Below are positions 38,496-47,044 of a stretch of 64,000 bases of DNA, in pieces. The stretch is from Alkalibacterium putridalgicola. Its GTDB lineage: Bacteria; Bacillota; Bacilli; Lactobacillales; Carnobacteriaceae_A. The notes beneath the pieces are model-generated. The model was not told the origin of the DNA and searched no databases. It saw nothing but the letters and a program-made list of their open reading frames with translations. Each line of letters begins with the position of its first letter. Positions within the stretch are counted from its first letter, which is position 1. The stretch covers positions 1-64,000 of the forward strand of contig NZ_FOBL01000007.1 in assembly GCF_900109825.1 (NCBI RefSeq). The letters are read 5' to 3'. The position numbers and the translations under genes are program-made.

Positions 38496-39149
38496 ATGTC
38501 AAAATTTGTCAAAGGATTTTCGTCTTTTGTAACCGCTTTCTCAATCACGTTTGCTCTCGCCCCAACCGCATTTGCTGACAATCATGTAGATGGAGAACAG
38601 GACATCGTCGAGATCGCTTTAGGAAACGATGATTTCAGTATTTTGGTCTCTGCTTTACAGAAAGCTGAACTTGTTGAAACCCTTCAGGGTGAAGGACCGT
38701 TCACAGTCTTCGCACCAACCAATGCAGCTTTTGAAGACTTACTGGCCGCATTAGACATTACAGCTGAAGAACTGCTGGCTCAACCAGATCTGGCAAACGT
38801 CTTGACTTACCACGTTGTACCTGGCAAAGTTTTGGCCGGTGACTTAACTGACGGTATGGAAGCTGAAACAGTCAATGGAGAAATGCTGACATTCGACTTA
38901 AGCGGTGACCCTATGGTAAATGACTCAATGATCGTGGACACAGACATCGAAGCAACAAATGGTGTGATTCACGTGATCGACACAGTCCTCGTTCCTGAAA
39001 ACTTTGAACTGCAGGAAGTAGATATGGAAGAAGAGGACGTGCCTGAAACGGGTATCGAATCCAACTCGATCTTACTGTTTGGTATGATCGCAGCTGCAGC
39101 AGCCTTTGCATTCGTCTTAGTCTACAAACCACTTAAAGAGGAAAAATAA
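38496..39149 (+). CDS. FAS1 (fasciclin) domain surface protein with sorting-signal-like C-terminus
   Basis: FAS1 domains mediate adhesion or ligand binding outside the cell. Start ATG 38496 follows AAGGAGAG. The 217-aa protein has a signal peptide (cleavage near AFA, residue 27), one FAS1 domain (about 34-170, with [25 protein letters not shown] and TYHVVPG) and a C-terminal VPETG (182-186), hydrophobic stretch (191-210) and basic tail KPLKEEK, the layout of an LPXTG sorting signal. Its FAS1 domain is nearly identical to the broken gene at 62430. Divergent from the class B sortase. Confidence 0.88.
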   Translation: MSKFVKGFSSFVTAFSITFALAPTAFADNHVDGEQDIVEIALGNDDFSILVSALQKAELVETLQGEGPFTVFAPTNAAFEDLLAALDITAEELLAQPDLANVLTYHVVPGKVLAGDLTDGMEAETVNGEMLTFDLSGDPMVNDSMIVDTDIEATNGVIHVIDTVLVPENFELQEVDMEEEDVPETGIESNSILLFGMIAAAAAFAFVLVYKPLKEEK

Positions 39150-39177
39150 TCACTCAGTAACTAATTGAATAAAGACG

Positions 39178-39220
39178 AGCAGCAGTCCAGAGATACATTA
39201 CTGGGCTGCTGCTTTTTTTC
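39178..39220 (+). terminator. Terminator after the FAS1 gene
   Basis: AGCAGCAGTCCAG at 39178-39190 pairs with CTGGGCTGCTGCT at 39201-39213, then TTTTTTT. Confidence 0.93.
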
Positions 39221-39224
39221 GTTT

Positions 39225-39650
39225 TTATATAAGAATGAGGTGAGATCAGGAAATGCTGTTGGTACTTCTTATAACTCCCTTGATGAAATCGTTCGAGTTC
39301 AGGCAGTGGAAGATTCTTTTCGTAACTCCTTGTTTTTTACCAGGTGACTTACGAGAAGAAGGCTCATGTTTTAGCATCCCAAAATTTTTTACCACTCCAG
39401 TTACTATAAGAAGGCCTTTCTTCTGGCATCTCCAGAGACTAAAAAGGTGGAGTTAGTAAAAGGATGGGCTTCTTTTATTAACTCAGACCATTATAAAAAA
39501 GGGGTTATCAAAAGAACGGCCCTTTTTTAGTAACTCAACCATTTTTGATCAGATCAGTTAATAGAAGAAGAGCGATCTTTTGGCAACTCCTCCACAGGAT
39601 TATAACGAGTTTATAAAAGAAAAAACCCCTTCTAGTAACTCCACAGGTCC
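39225..39650. repeat. Array D: about eight 51-53 bp periodic dyad units
   Basis: The right-arm end AACTC(C/A) or a variant falls at 39273, 39324, 39375, 39428, 39480, 39532, 39585 and 39637. Units are 34-35 bp dyads with arms GAGTTANTAAAAG and CTTTTNNTAACTC plus 17-18 bp spacers. The best is 39450-39484: GAGTTAGTAAAAG faces CTTTTATTAACTC with one mismatch. It occupies the gap between the convergent FAS1 and rqcH genes, between their terminators. Confidence 0.9.
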
Positions 39651-39737
39651 GTGGTAATGAGCTGGCATAAAAGGTTTGATCGGTTCCGCCAGCTCACGGT
39701 CAGGACAGGTATTCAGTTAATAGAAGAAGATAAAAAA

Positions 39738-39770
39738 GCCGTATTCAGGTTCATTTCACCTGAATACGGC
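39738..39770 (-). terminator. Terminator of rqcH
   Basis: GCCGTATTCAGGT at 39738-39750 pairs with ACCTGAATACGGC at 39758-39770; the plus-strand A-run before it is a T-run for the minus-strand gene. Confidence 0.93.
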
Positions 39771-39779
39771 TTTCCTTAT

Positions 39780-41486
39780 TTAGCTTTTCGGTTTGAGTTC
39801 GCGGACTTTCTCATCACTCGGCGTCACGTAATAGGTCGACTGACCTTCATAAATGACATAGCCGGGTTTGGCTCCGTTAGGCTTTCTGATGTGCTTGACC
39901 TGGACGACATCCACCGGAACGGAAGAGGACAGGCGATACTTGCTGTAATAAGCTGCCAGTACGCAGGCTTCCTCGATCGTTTCTTCGGACGGATCTTCAT
40001 CCTCGATGATCACGTGGGATCCTGGAATATCCTTGGCGTGAGCCCACCAGTGTTTTTTGTGCGCCTTTTTCAGCGTCAGTTCGTCGTTCTGGGTATTGTT
40101 CTTGCCGACCAGGATACTGACGCCATCTGAAGAAACAAAGGCTTCCGGCTTGGACTTCTTGTTTTTCTTTCTGCGGTCTTTCTTGCTTTTTTTCTTCTTC
40201 AGATAATCGCCTTCCCGCAGTTCGTCGCGAATGTCTTCGATGTCCGAGGTGGAGGCGATGGACAGCTGCGTGAGCAGGGTATCAAAGTAATTCAGTTCGT
40301 GGCGGGTCGATTTCAACTGTTTCGTCACGTGCGTCTTGGCACTCTTCAGCTTCTGATAGCGCGAGAAATAGTACTGGGCATTTTCCGCCGGTGCTTTCTG
40401 CGGGTCCAAATCGATGTCAAGCGGGGCTTCTTCCTCGTAGAAGTTGGGAAGGGTGATTTTATCGTCGCCCTGATCCACTTCATGGAGATACGCCGTCAGG
40501 ACTTCGCCTTTGACTTTATATTCATCGGCTTTTTCAGTCTGCTGCAGCTCTTTCTTCAGTTTCTGGATCTTTTTCTTGTCCTTCTGATACAGGTTTTTAA
40601 CGAGGTGACTCAGGTCATTGGACTGCTGGTGGACACGATCACGTTCCGCCTTGTTCTGATAATAGCGGTCCATCAGCTCGCTCAAAGAACCGAATGGGAT
40701 TTTTTCACCATCAAGATGCAGATAAGGCAGGGGAGAAAAGTATTCCTTCTGTCCGTCTCGCGTCAGGGTCGGTTCCAGTTTATTGGATTTAAAGGGCGCC
40801 ATGAAATGCTGGAAGACAGCACTCGGAGCATCATCAGTATGCGTGTCCATCCGATACGCCAGTTCATTAGCTGAATCTTTACCGAAGCCCTGAAATGTCT
40901 GCTGGATCCACTTCACTTTATCTTTGTAATTCAGGTCCGCCACTGGAAAAGGTCCGTCATAGTCAAACGGATTTTTCCTGTCCTGACTAGGGGCTTCTTT
41001 ATATTCGGCTCCGGGAAGCAGGGTGCGGTAAGTATTCTGACTCGAAGGGACATGACGGATCGCGTCCACCAGTCTATTGTCTTCTGTATTGACGAGCAGG
41101 ACATTACTGTGCCGGCCCATGATCTCAACGATCAGGTTAAGATATTCCGTGTCGCCCAATTCATTGCGTCGCTTGAAGGTGAAGGTCAGGATACGGTCAT
41201 TCTCTTTCTGTTCGATCGCTTCGATGATTGCGCCATCCAAGTACTTCCTGAGGACCATGCAGTAGTTAGGTGGCTGAGCAGGATTCTCAAAAGGGATATC
41301 TGTCAGCTGGACCCTTGCATACTGGGGATGTGCGGACAGCAGCAGGGATTTATTTTTTCGGTTGGCACGGATACGCAGGATCACTTCGTTGTCATAAGGC
41401 TGCTGGATTTTTGTGATGCGTCCGCCACTCAGTTCTTCTTCTAATTCATTTCTTAAACCATGGACAAATAAGCCGTCAAAAGACAT
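39780..41486 (-). CDS. rqcH: Ribosome quality control protein RqcH (NEMF/FbpA family)
   Basis: RqcH binds stalled 50S-peptidyl-tRNA and directs addition of C-terminal alanine tails. It was formerly annotated as fibronectin-binding protein. The 568-aa protein has NFACT-N (1-180, with MGRHSNVLLV), helix-hairpin-helix and coiled-coil middle, a lysine-rich loop (KKKKSKKDRRKKNKKS), and NFACT-R (from about 445, with HAKDIPGSHVII). It is single-gene, convergent with the FAS1 gene across array D. Confidence 0.95.
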   Translation of the reverse strand: MSFDGLFVHGLRNELEEELSGGRITKIQQPYDNEVILRIRANRKNKSLLLSAHPQYARVQLTDIPFENPAQPPNYCMVLRKYLDGAIIEAIEQKENDRILTFTFKRRNELGDTEYLNLIVEIMGRHSNVLLVNTEDNRLVDAIRHVPSSQNTYRTLLPGAEYKEAPSQDRKNPFDYDGPFPVADLNYKDKVKWIQQTFQGFGKDSANELAYRMDTHTDDAPSAVFQHFMAPFKSNKLEPTLTRDGQKEYFSPLPYLHLDGEKIPFGSLSELMDRYYQNKAERDRVHQQSNDLSHLVKNLYQKDKKKIQKLKKELQQTEKADEYKVKGEVLTAYLHEVDQGDDKITLPNFYEEEAPLDIDLDPQKAPAENAQYYFSRYQKLKSAKTHVTKQLKSTRHELNYFDTLLTQLSIASTSDIEDIRDELREGDYLKKKKSKKDRRKKNKKSKPEAFVSSDGVSILVGKNNTQNDELTLKKAHKKHWWAHAKDIPGSHVIIEDEDPSEETIEEACVLAAYYSKYRLSSSVPVDVVQVKHIRKPNGAKPGYVIYEGQSTYYVTPSDEKVRELKPKS

Positions 41487-41565
41487 ATATCGTCACTCCT
41501 ATCTATAAAAAACTCTTTTTCAGTATAGCATTAAATAATAGGCCATACCAACTTTCATCTTTTCA

Positions 41566-41594
41566 TTGCTCATTCACTGACATCGTGCTATAGT
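41566..41594 (+). promoter_or_regulatory. Probable promoter of the marR-ECF operon
   Basis: TTGCTC at 41566-41571, 17 bp spacer, TATAGT at 41589-41594. Confidence 0.55.
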
Positions 41595-41619
41595 TGACGT
41601 ATACAAATAAACTACGTCA
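41595..41619. promoter_or_regulatory. Candidate MarR operator
   Basis: TGACGTA at 41595-41601 and TACGTCA at 41613-41619 are a perfect dyad directly after the -10 box and before the marR ribosome site, the expected place for autorepression. Confidence 0.6.
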
Positions 41620-41633
41620 GGAAGAGGGGTATC

Positions 41634-42068
41634 ATGGAAAGCACAGAGAAATCACTTCAGTTACTGGAAAAAGTTACCGAATTCAATCATCATTACAAAT
41701 ATTTGACGGATCATTTACTGCATGAACTGGGATTGTCCCATTCAACCATCAATCTGATCGAACTGATCGGTGACGATGAAATGACTTTGAAAGAAATCAC
41801 AAAGAAAAGCCGTCTGGATAAATCGACCGTCAGTCGCCAGATGAACGCGTTAGTTCGGAAAGAACTGGTCACCAAAACGGCAGGCACCGATAAACGCTAT
41901 GTTTATTTCAAACTGAACGACAAAGCCAGTGAGGTCTTCAAAAACTATCACACCCAGTTGGAGGAGAAATTTCAGAATATCCTTTCCGGTTGGACCGAAG
42001 AGGAAGCGCATATGCTGACCGTGTTACTCGGACGACTGAACCGAAGCATGACTAACCGTATGAACTGA
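41634..42068 (+). CDS. MarR-family transcriptional regulator
   Basis: The 144-aa protein has a MarR winged helix: helix pair MTLKEITKKSRLDKSTVSRQM (recognition helix near residues 62-82, quoted as two adjoining parts) and the wing DKRYVYFKL. MarR proteins are dimers that usually repress neighbouring genes until a small ligand binds. The ECF S component gene follows by 43 bp and a dyad overlaps the promoter, so an autoregulated regulator-transporter pair is likely. The ligand is unknown. Confidence 0.9.
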   Translation: MESTEKSLQLLEKVTEFNHHYKYLTDHLLHELGLSHSTINLIELIGDDEMTLKEITKKSRLDKSTVSRQMNALVRKELVTKTAGTDKRYVYFKLNDKASEVFKNYHTQLEEKFQNILSGWTEEEAHMLTVLLGRLNRSMTNRMN

Positions 42069-42111
42069 TCTCTGCATTTTGAAACTGATCCAGACAGAAA
42101 GAGGTAACGTT

Positions 42112-42714
42112 ATGACATTGAACCGTAAAAAATCTAAACCCCGTCGTATTGCTTTGCTTGGTATACTAACGGCTATTATTCTTATTCAGAACTTTGTACC
42201 ATTCTTAGGGAACATCCCGATCCCTCCCTTGAATCCGACCATTATTCATATCACTGTCATCGTCGCCACCTTGACGATGAGCACGACAGACGGCATGATC
42301 ATCGGCGGTATCTGGGGCGTGACCCGAATGATCCGTGCCTATACGATGCCGGCCTCACCGCTGGATCTATTACTGTGGACGAATCCCATGATCGCGGTGA
42401 TTCCGCGCATACTGATCGGTCTCTTTACCGGCTGGGCGTATGCCTTCTTTAAACGTCTCTTCTCGGAAAAAGACAAACTGGCCCTGGCGAGTGCGTCTGT
42501 CGTCGGCTCCTTTACGAACACCGTTTTCGTCCTGCTGTTCATTTATCTCTTTTACGGAGAGACTTATGCACAGGCTATCGATGTCGACATGAGTAATCTG
42601 ATTGGCGCGCTGGGTGTGATCGTCGGAACGAACGGTGTCGCAGAAGCGATCGCCGCTGCCATTATCGCTCCACTGGTCACGATCCCGTTAAGAAAAATCA
42701 CCTATCAAAAATAA
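42112..42714 (+). CDS. ECF transporter S component (PF12822 type)
   Basis: S components bind a vitamin or metal and dock to the shared ECF module. Start ATG 42112 follows AAGAGGTAACG. The 200-aa protein has about six TM helices, the NPTIIHITVIVA segment near residue 42 and an RILIGLFTGWAYAF segment near 105. The pattern resembles pantothenate (PanT)-like members of the family but specificity cannot be read safely. It is cotranscribed with the MarR gene and ended by a terminator. Confidence 0.85.
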   Translation: MTLNRKKSKPRRIALLGILTAIILIQNFVPFLGNIPIPPLNPTIIHITVIVATLTMSTTDGMIIGGIWGVTRMIRAYTMPASPLDLLLWTNPMIAVIPRILIGLFTGWAYAFFKRLFSEKDKLALASASVVGSFTNTVFVLLFIYLFYGETYAQAIDVDMSNLIGALGVIVGTNGVAEAIAAAIIAPLVTIPLRKITYQK

Positions 42715-42729
42715 TTTCTATATAAAGCT

Positions 42730-42776
42730 CCGCCGTCTTCCTTTCGCGATCAGAGAGATAGACGGCGGGGTTTTTT
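42730..42776 (+). terminator. Terminator after the ECF S component gene
   Basis: CCGCCGTCT at 42730-42738 pairs with AGACGGCGG at 42760-42768, then GG and TTTTTT. Confidence 0.9.
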
Positions 42777-42861
42777 CTGTCTTCAGGGGCTATCAGTTTA
42801 AATCATCTTAATATAGTGCTAAATTCTTAGTGTAAACAAAATTTAAAGGAGGAAAAATGTT

Positions 42862-44001
42862 ATGCGCGCAGTTACGTTTCAAGGCAAACAGAAAATGGAA
42901 GTTACGTCTGTTCCCGACCCGACGATAAAAGACCCGACCGATGTGATCATCCGGGTCACCTCTACAGCGATTTGCGGCTCTGACCTACACCTTTATCACC
43001 ACGGAAAGATGCTCCTCGATAAAGATTATGTCGTGGGTCATGAACCGATGGGGATCGTGGAAGAAGTAGGACCCGAAGTGAAGACCCTCAAAAAAGGCGA
43101 TCGGATCGTCGTGCCGTTCAATGTCAGCTGCGGACACTGTCACTACTGTACCCATGATATGGAAAGCCAGTGTGACAATTCCAACAAGAATCCGGAGTCA
43201 GACTTTGGTGGCCTGTTCGGCTTCGGCAAGTTGAACGGTGATTACCCCGGCGGACAAGCGGAATTCATGCGTATCCCTTATGCAGACCAGACCTCATTCA
43301 AGATCCCTGATGACTCTGTGCCCGACGAGAAAGTCCTCTTCCTGTCTGATATCGTTCCGACGGCTTTCTGGAGTGTGGAACATGCCGGCGTAAAGAAAGG
43401 GGACACCGTTATCGTCCTGGGGTGCGGACCGGTCGGCCTTCTGGCTCAGAAATTTGCAAAATTGGCAGGAGCTAAACGCGTCATTGCCGTGGATCATGTG
43501 ACCCACCGCTTGAATTATGCGGCCAGTAAACTAGGCGTTGAGACCCTGAACTTTGACGAAGTGGACTTTCCCAGCTTTGCCCTGAAAAATATGACCGACG
43601 GCGGTGCCGATGTCGTTATCGACTGTGTCGGTATGGACGGTAAGCAGCGAAAGATAGAAAAAGTGACCAATCTGATTTCTGCCCAGTCAGGAACCACGAG
43701 CCCGATCGAAATGGCAAGTATTGCGGTCAAGAAATTCGGTACGATCATGATCACAGGTGTTTATCTGACACCGGCAGCGAACTTCCCGCTCAACCTGATT
43801 TTCTCACGTAACATCACGGTCAAGTCCGGTCAGTGTCCTGTTCCGCATCTGATGCCTAAGTTGTATGACATGATCATGAAGGAAGAACTCGATCCGATGG
43901 ACATCATCACGCATATCATGCCGCTGGAACAGGCTTCTGTGGCGTATGATATTTTCGATAAAAAAGAAGACAACAACATTAAGATCGTTTTGAAACCGTA
44001 A
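42862..44001 (+). CDS. Zinc-dependent alcohol dehydrogenase (formaldehyde dehydrogenase-like)
   Basis: A medium-chain dehydrogenase, oxidising an alcohol or reducing an aldehyde with NAD(P). The 379-aa protein has the catalytic zinc site CGSDLHLYH (C38 region) and GHEPMGIVEEVG, the structural zinc cysteines CGHCHYCTHDMESQC near 94-108, and the Rossmann loop GCGPVGLLAQ near 193. The long insertion and FGGLFGFG segment resemble glutathione-independent formaldehyde dehydrogenase-like enzymes. AAAGGAGG precedes the start; substrate is unknown. Confidence 0.9.
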   Translation: MRAVTFQGKQKMEVTSVPDPTIKDPTDVIIRVTSTAICGSDLHLYHHGKMLLDKDYVVGHEPMGIVEEVGPEVKTLKKGDRIVVPFNVSCGHCHYCTHDMESQCDNSNKNPESDFGGLFGFGKLNGDYPGGQAEFMRIPYADQTSFKIPDDSVPDEKVLFLSDIVPTAFWSVEHAGVKKGDTVIVLGCGPVGLLAQKFAKLAGAKRVIAVDHVTHRLNYAASKLGVETLNFDEVDFPSFALKNMTDGGADVVIDCVGMDGKQRKIEKVTNLISAQSGTTSPIEMASIAVKKFGTIMITGVYLTPAANFPLNLIFSRNITVKSGQCPVPHLMPKLYDMIMKEELDPMDIITHIMPLEQASVAYDIFDKKEDNNIKIVLKP

Positions 44002-44018
44002 TCGGATGCTTTTACAGA

Positions 44019-44058
44019 AATCTTTCCCGATAGATTAGTTTTTCGGGAAAGATTTTCT
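44019..44058 (+). terminator. Terminator after the alcohol dehydrogenase
   Basis: AATCTTTCCCGA at 44019-44030 pairs with TCGGGAAAGATT at 44043-44054, followed by TTCTTT. Confidence 0.88.
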
Positions 44059-44194
44059 TTACGCCGGAAGGGAAGACGGAAACACTCCCGCAAAGAATGT
44101 CGTCGCTTTGTTATCTTAATTACTCACTAAAATCGTTATAATATGGTACACTTTTAAAAGAGTTTCTTACATAAGATTAGAAAGGAAGAACGTC

Positions 44195-44956
44195 ATGAGA
44201 AAAACACGCGCGAATAAAAACAATCCGAATGATCCGAAAAATAACAGTAAGATCGAAAAAATCTATTATGTGGTCATTGGACTGCTGGTCGTTATTTTAG
44301 GCGGTCTGGTCATCTTTATTTTCGCCAACCAGGATGATGTCGTCACGGACGAGGACCAAAACGGTACGCAGGATTCTGAACTGGTTTCTGAAACTGATGA
44401 AAATGCGTCATCTGAAGGAACAGAAACAGACGAAAATACAGATGAAGAACCGGCGGCTGAAGAGGAAGCAGCTGAGGAAGGCACCGTAGATCAGGAGGTC
44501 GATACGGAAGCCGAGGAAGCAGTTGAAGAAGCCGAAACCGAAGAAGAACCCGAAGAAAATACAGATGAAGAAACCACTGAGGAACCGGCGGATACAGAAG
44601 AGACAACAGAAGAAGCACCTGAAGAAGAAACAGCAGACGAAACTGAGACAGAAGAAGAGACAACCGATGCAGACATCAATGCCGATGCACCGCTGAACGA
44701 AGGCTACAACATCAACTTCAGCGACGGATCCAGTGACCGTAACGCCATTGAGCAAAATGCCAGTGCAGTCAGCGGCATCAGCCAGAGCGACATGATCACC
44801 TGGTGGGTAGGAAACAATGGTCCTGGCCGTGCCTTTACAGTCGTTTCAGACAGTGGAAGAAACACTGTTTACCGCGTTTATCTCCAGTATGGTGAAGATG
44901 CTTGGCACGTTACAGCTGCCGAAGAACTTGACAGCGTCCCCTCAGAATACCGCTAA
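44195..44956 (+). CDS. YrrS-like (DUF1510) membrane-anchored protein
   Basis: The 253-aa protein has a basic N-terminus, one TM helix (about residues 26-48), a 120-residue low-complexity linker made largely of E, T, D and A (50-165), and a C-terminal domain of about 85 residues beginning at NYNINF-like YNINFSDGSS that resembles the DUF1510/YrrS domain. Bacillus YrrS is linked to division and cell-wall penicillin-binding proteins; no such gene is adjacent here, so function is inferred weakly. TATAAT at 44137-44142 is its likely -10 box. Confidence 0.65.
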   Translation: MRKTRANKNNPNDPKNNSKIEKIYYVVIGLLVVILGGLVIFIFANQDDVVTDEDQNGTQDSELVSETDENASSEGTETDENTDEEPAAEEEAAEEGTVDQEVDTEAEEAVEEAETEEEPEENTDEETTEEPADTEETTEEAPEEETADETETEEETTDADINADAPLNEGYNINFSDGSSDRNAIEQNASAVSGISQSDMITWWVGNNGPGRAFTVVSDSGRNTVYRVYLQYGEDAWHVTAAEELDSVPSEYR

Positions 44957-44977
44957 ACTCTAACTGAATATTTCGTG

Positions 44978-45027
44978 AGCTTCTAAAGGACCCAGTGATG
45001 CTGGTGATTTCTTTAGAAGCTTTTTTT
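44978..45027 (+). terminator. Terminator after the YrrS-like gene
   Basis: AGCTTCTAAAG at 44978-44988 pairs with CTTTAGAAGCT at 45011-45021, then a T-run. Confidence 0.9.
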
Positions 45028-45159
45028 AGTGATTTAAAAGGAACAAAATGAGCCCGCTCATTTTGATATCCTTATTTTGTTTCGGTTTGGTCGTTAGGTC
45101 AGGCTGAGGTGATCCTAATGACAGAAGTTCAGCATGTTCAACAGGTTCATATGGATAGT

Positions 45160-45420
45160 TCAAACGTAAGTACCGAAGCAGGGCCTCCTTCGGCTGATAG
45201 GACATGTTTGTTCAAAGCTAAGTGTCGAAGTCGGGCTTCTTCGGTAAGTACTAGCCGTTTTCTCAACTGTAAGTGTCGAACCAGGACCAGCTTCGATGCT
45301 TAGGAACCGCTGCTCCAAACGTAAGTGTCGAAGTTCGGCAACTTCGGTCGATTCGAACTGTTTATCCAAACGTAAGTGCCGAACCGGAAAAACCTTTCGG
45401 CTTATCCGTCTCCTGATCCT
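45160..45420. repeat. Array E: five 51-52 bp periodic dyad units
   Basis: The word (G/C)TAAGTGTCGAA or close variants places its first T of TAAG at 45167, 45219, 45270, 45322 and 45373, giving spacings 52, 51, 52, 51. Right arms carry TTCGG or TTCGA about 22 bp after the left CGAA, e.g. CTAAGTGTCGAA facing TTCGGTAAGTAC. It lies between the YrrS-like terminator and the DUF697 GTPase gene (codirectional). The arm words are shared with array F. Weak ORFs here are by-products of the repeats. Confidence 0.85.
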
Positions 45421-45423
45421 CTT

Positions 45424-45459
45424 GGAACAAGCCGAACTTTACGCTTTTCGGCTTGTTCC
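45424..45459 (+). terminator. Perfect hairpin at the end of array E
   Basis: GGAACAAGCCGAA at 45424-45436 pairs with TTCGGCTTGTTCC at 45447-45459. The tail TTCCTC is T-poor, so it may be a last, perfected array unit rather than a terminator. Confidence 0.5.
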
Positions 45460-45598
45460 TTCCTCTCAGTGTCCAGAACAGGTCGAACAGCCAAAATACA
45501 ACAGAAAACCGACCTCAAACCCCTGCAAGAGACTGTTCTCTTTCGTCAAATCAGGCGCTTCATGGTAAACTAGTGTTAAACACGCTAGGAGGGTGACG

Positions 45599-46882
45599 AT
45601 GAAGAAACCAAACAGTAAATACAATATGATCCAGGAAATCTTAGAAAAAACAGAAGCGGAAGTCGAAAAAATGCCGCCGGTCAATATCCTGATCGCGGGG
45701 AAGACGGGGGTCGGGAAGAGTACGCTGATCAACAATGTGTTCCGGGAAAAGCTGGCGGATACGGGTATCGGCAAACCCGTCACGAAGCACTTGCGGCGGA
45801 TCACAAAAGAAGGCATACCGATCGTTCTGTACGATACACGCGGTCTGGAACTGCAGGAAAAGATCCAGAAACAGGTCATGAGGGAGATCTTCGACCTGGT
45901 CGAGCAGAATAAGAATTCCAGAGAGGCGATCCATGCGGTCTACTACTGTATCCAGGCGAATTCGTCACGCATCGAAGACACGGAGATCGAACTGATCAAG
46001 GAAATTTCAGAGATCCTGCCTGTGATCCTCGTTCTGACGCAGTCCATCGGGAAGCCGGCTGATGAGTTCAGCCGATACCTTGAAAACATGAACCTGCCTG
46101 TGGCGGCCGTGCAGAATGTGATGTCGGAACCGTATGAGATCTCAGATGATTATGTAATCCCGCGTTTTGGACTCAAGCAGCTGATCGAGAAGACGCTCCA
46201 GCTCATCCCAAAGGAGAGCAGGGAGGCTTTTAACAATGCCCAGCAGGCCGATATCGAACGCAAGGCCAAAGCCGCCAGACGCTGGGCTTCCCGCTACGTG
46301 GCGACCACATTCGGTGTCGGCTTCGCACCCATCCCTTTCTCAGATGCTTCCTTGTTAGTCCCGATGCAGGTGACCTTGCTGGCCCATATCACCGCCATCT
46401 TCGGGATCTCGCTGGACAAGTCGACCATCGTCAGCATCATTGCGGCAGTCGGCGGGACCGGCTCAGCGACGATGATCGGGAAAACGGTCGTGGCCAATGC
46501 CTTCAAGTTCATTCCGGGAGCAGGGACCATCATCGGCGGGATCATCAGCGGAACGACGGCGTCCATCGTGACGAGTGCGCTGGCACTCAGCTACATCGAA
46601 GTCTTGAGTATCATTGCGACCAAGGAAAAAGAGGGCGAGAGCATCGACTTGGGCCTTTTAGAACGTCTGATGCGCAGCCAGTTCAAGAAGAACCTGAAAC
46701 TCGACCGCAGCGAATTGAATACCAAAGAACTCGAATTCGATAACGATGAGGCATTAAATGATGCTTACAGCACTTATTCGGATCTGGAAGATGAAACGCG
46801 TAACGCCGTGCCGCTGCCAAAAAAAGTATCCCGTGCGGTCAATAAGTTTGTCAAAGATCATCTGCCTTTTAAAAGAGAATAG
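45599..46882 (+). CDS. GTPase with DUF697 membrane domain
   Basis: The 427-aa protein has an Era/Toc-like GTPase domain: G1 GKTGVGKST at 34-42 and G3 DTRG at 79-82; the G4 position reads LTQS rather than NKxD, as seen in this family. The C-terminal part (about 215-350) is a DUF697 domain with hydrophobic glycine-rich segments (VSIIAAVGGTGSATMIG, FIPGAGTIIGGIISG) that likely insert in the membrane. Start ATG 45599 follows AGGAGGG. Function unknown; related proteins are dynamin-like or YcjF-like. Single gene. Confidence 0.82.
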   Translation: MKKPNSKYNMIQEILEKTEAEVEKMPPVNILIAGKTGVGKSTLINNVFREKLADTGIGKPVTKHLRRITKEGIPIVLYDTRGLELQEKIQKQVMREIFDLVEQNKNSREAIHAVYYCIQANSSRIEDTEIELIKEISEILPVILVLTQSIGKPADEFSRYLENMNLPVAAVQNVMSEPYEISDDYVIPRFGLKQLIEKTLQLIPKESREAFNNAQQADIERKAKAARRWASRYVATTFGVGFAPIPFSDASLLVPMQVTLLAHITAIFGISLDKSTIVSIIAAVGGTGSATMIGKTVVANAFKFIPGAGTIIGGIISGTTASIVTSALALSYIEVLSIIATKEKEGESIDLGLLERLMRSQFKKNLKLDRSELNTKELEFDNDEALNDAYSTYSDLEDETRNAVPLPKKVSRAVNKFVKDHLPFKRE

Positions 46883-46898
46883 ATAGACAGGGAATTAG

Positions 46899-46930
46899 AA
46901 AACCGAGCGGACTCAGTCACTCGGTTTTTT
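46899..46930 (+). terminator. Terminator after the DUF697 GTPase gene
   Basis: AAAACCGAG at 46899-46907 pairs with CTCGGTTTT at 46920-46928, extended by T. Confidence 0.88.
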
Positions 46931-47002
46931 GCTGCTTCGGAAAAAATTTAGAGGATAGGTCAACTTTCTCATCGTTTATTCGCTTATTTCAACGCGTTTT
47001 TC

Positions 47003-47011
47003 TGTTATACT
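47003..47011 (+). promoter_or_regulatory. Extended -10 promoter element
   Basis: TGTTATACT, an extended -10 box, lies 34 bp upstream of the pseudouridine synthase start. Confidence 0.55.
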
Positions 47012-47044
47012 ACTAAAGAGTCAACAACTATAGGAGTGAATATT

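Noticed and set aside
40299-40874. 191-codon plus-strand ORF inside rqcH
   Set aside because: Antisense shadow of rqcH; composition reflects the reversed lysine/glutamate-rich coil.
45109-45568. ORFs of 60-90 codons across array E
   Set aside because: They follow the repeat units, have no ribosome site and no protein-like composition.
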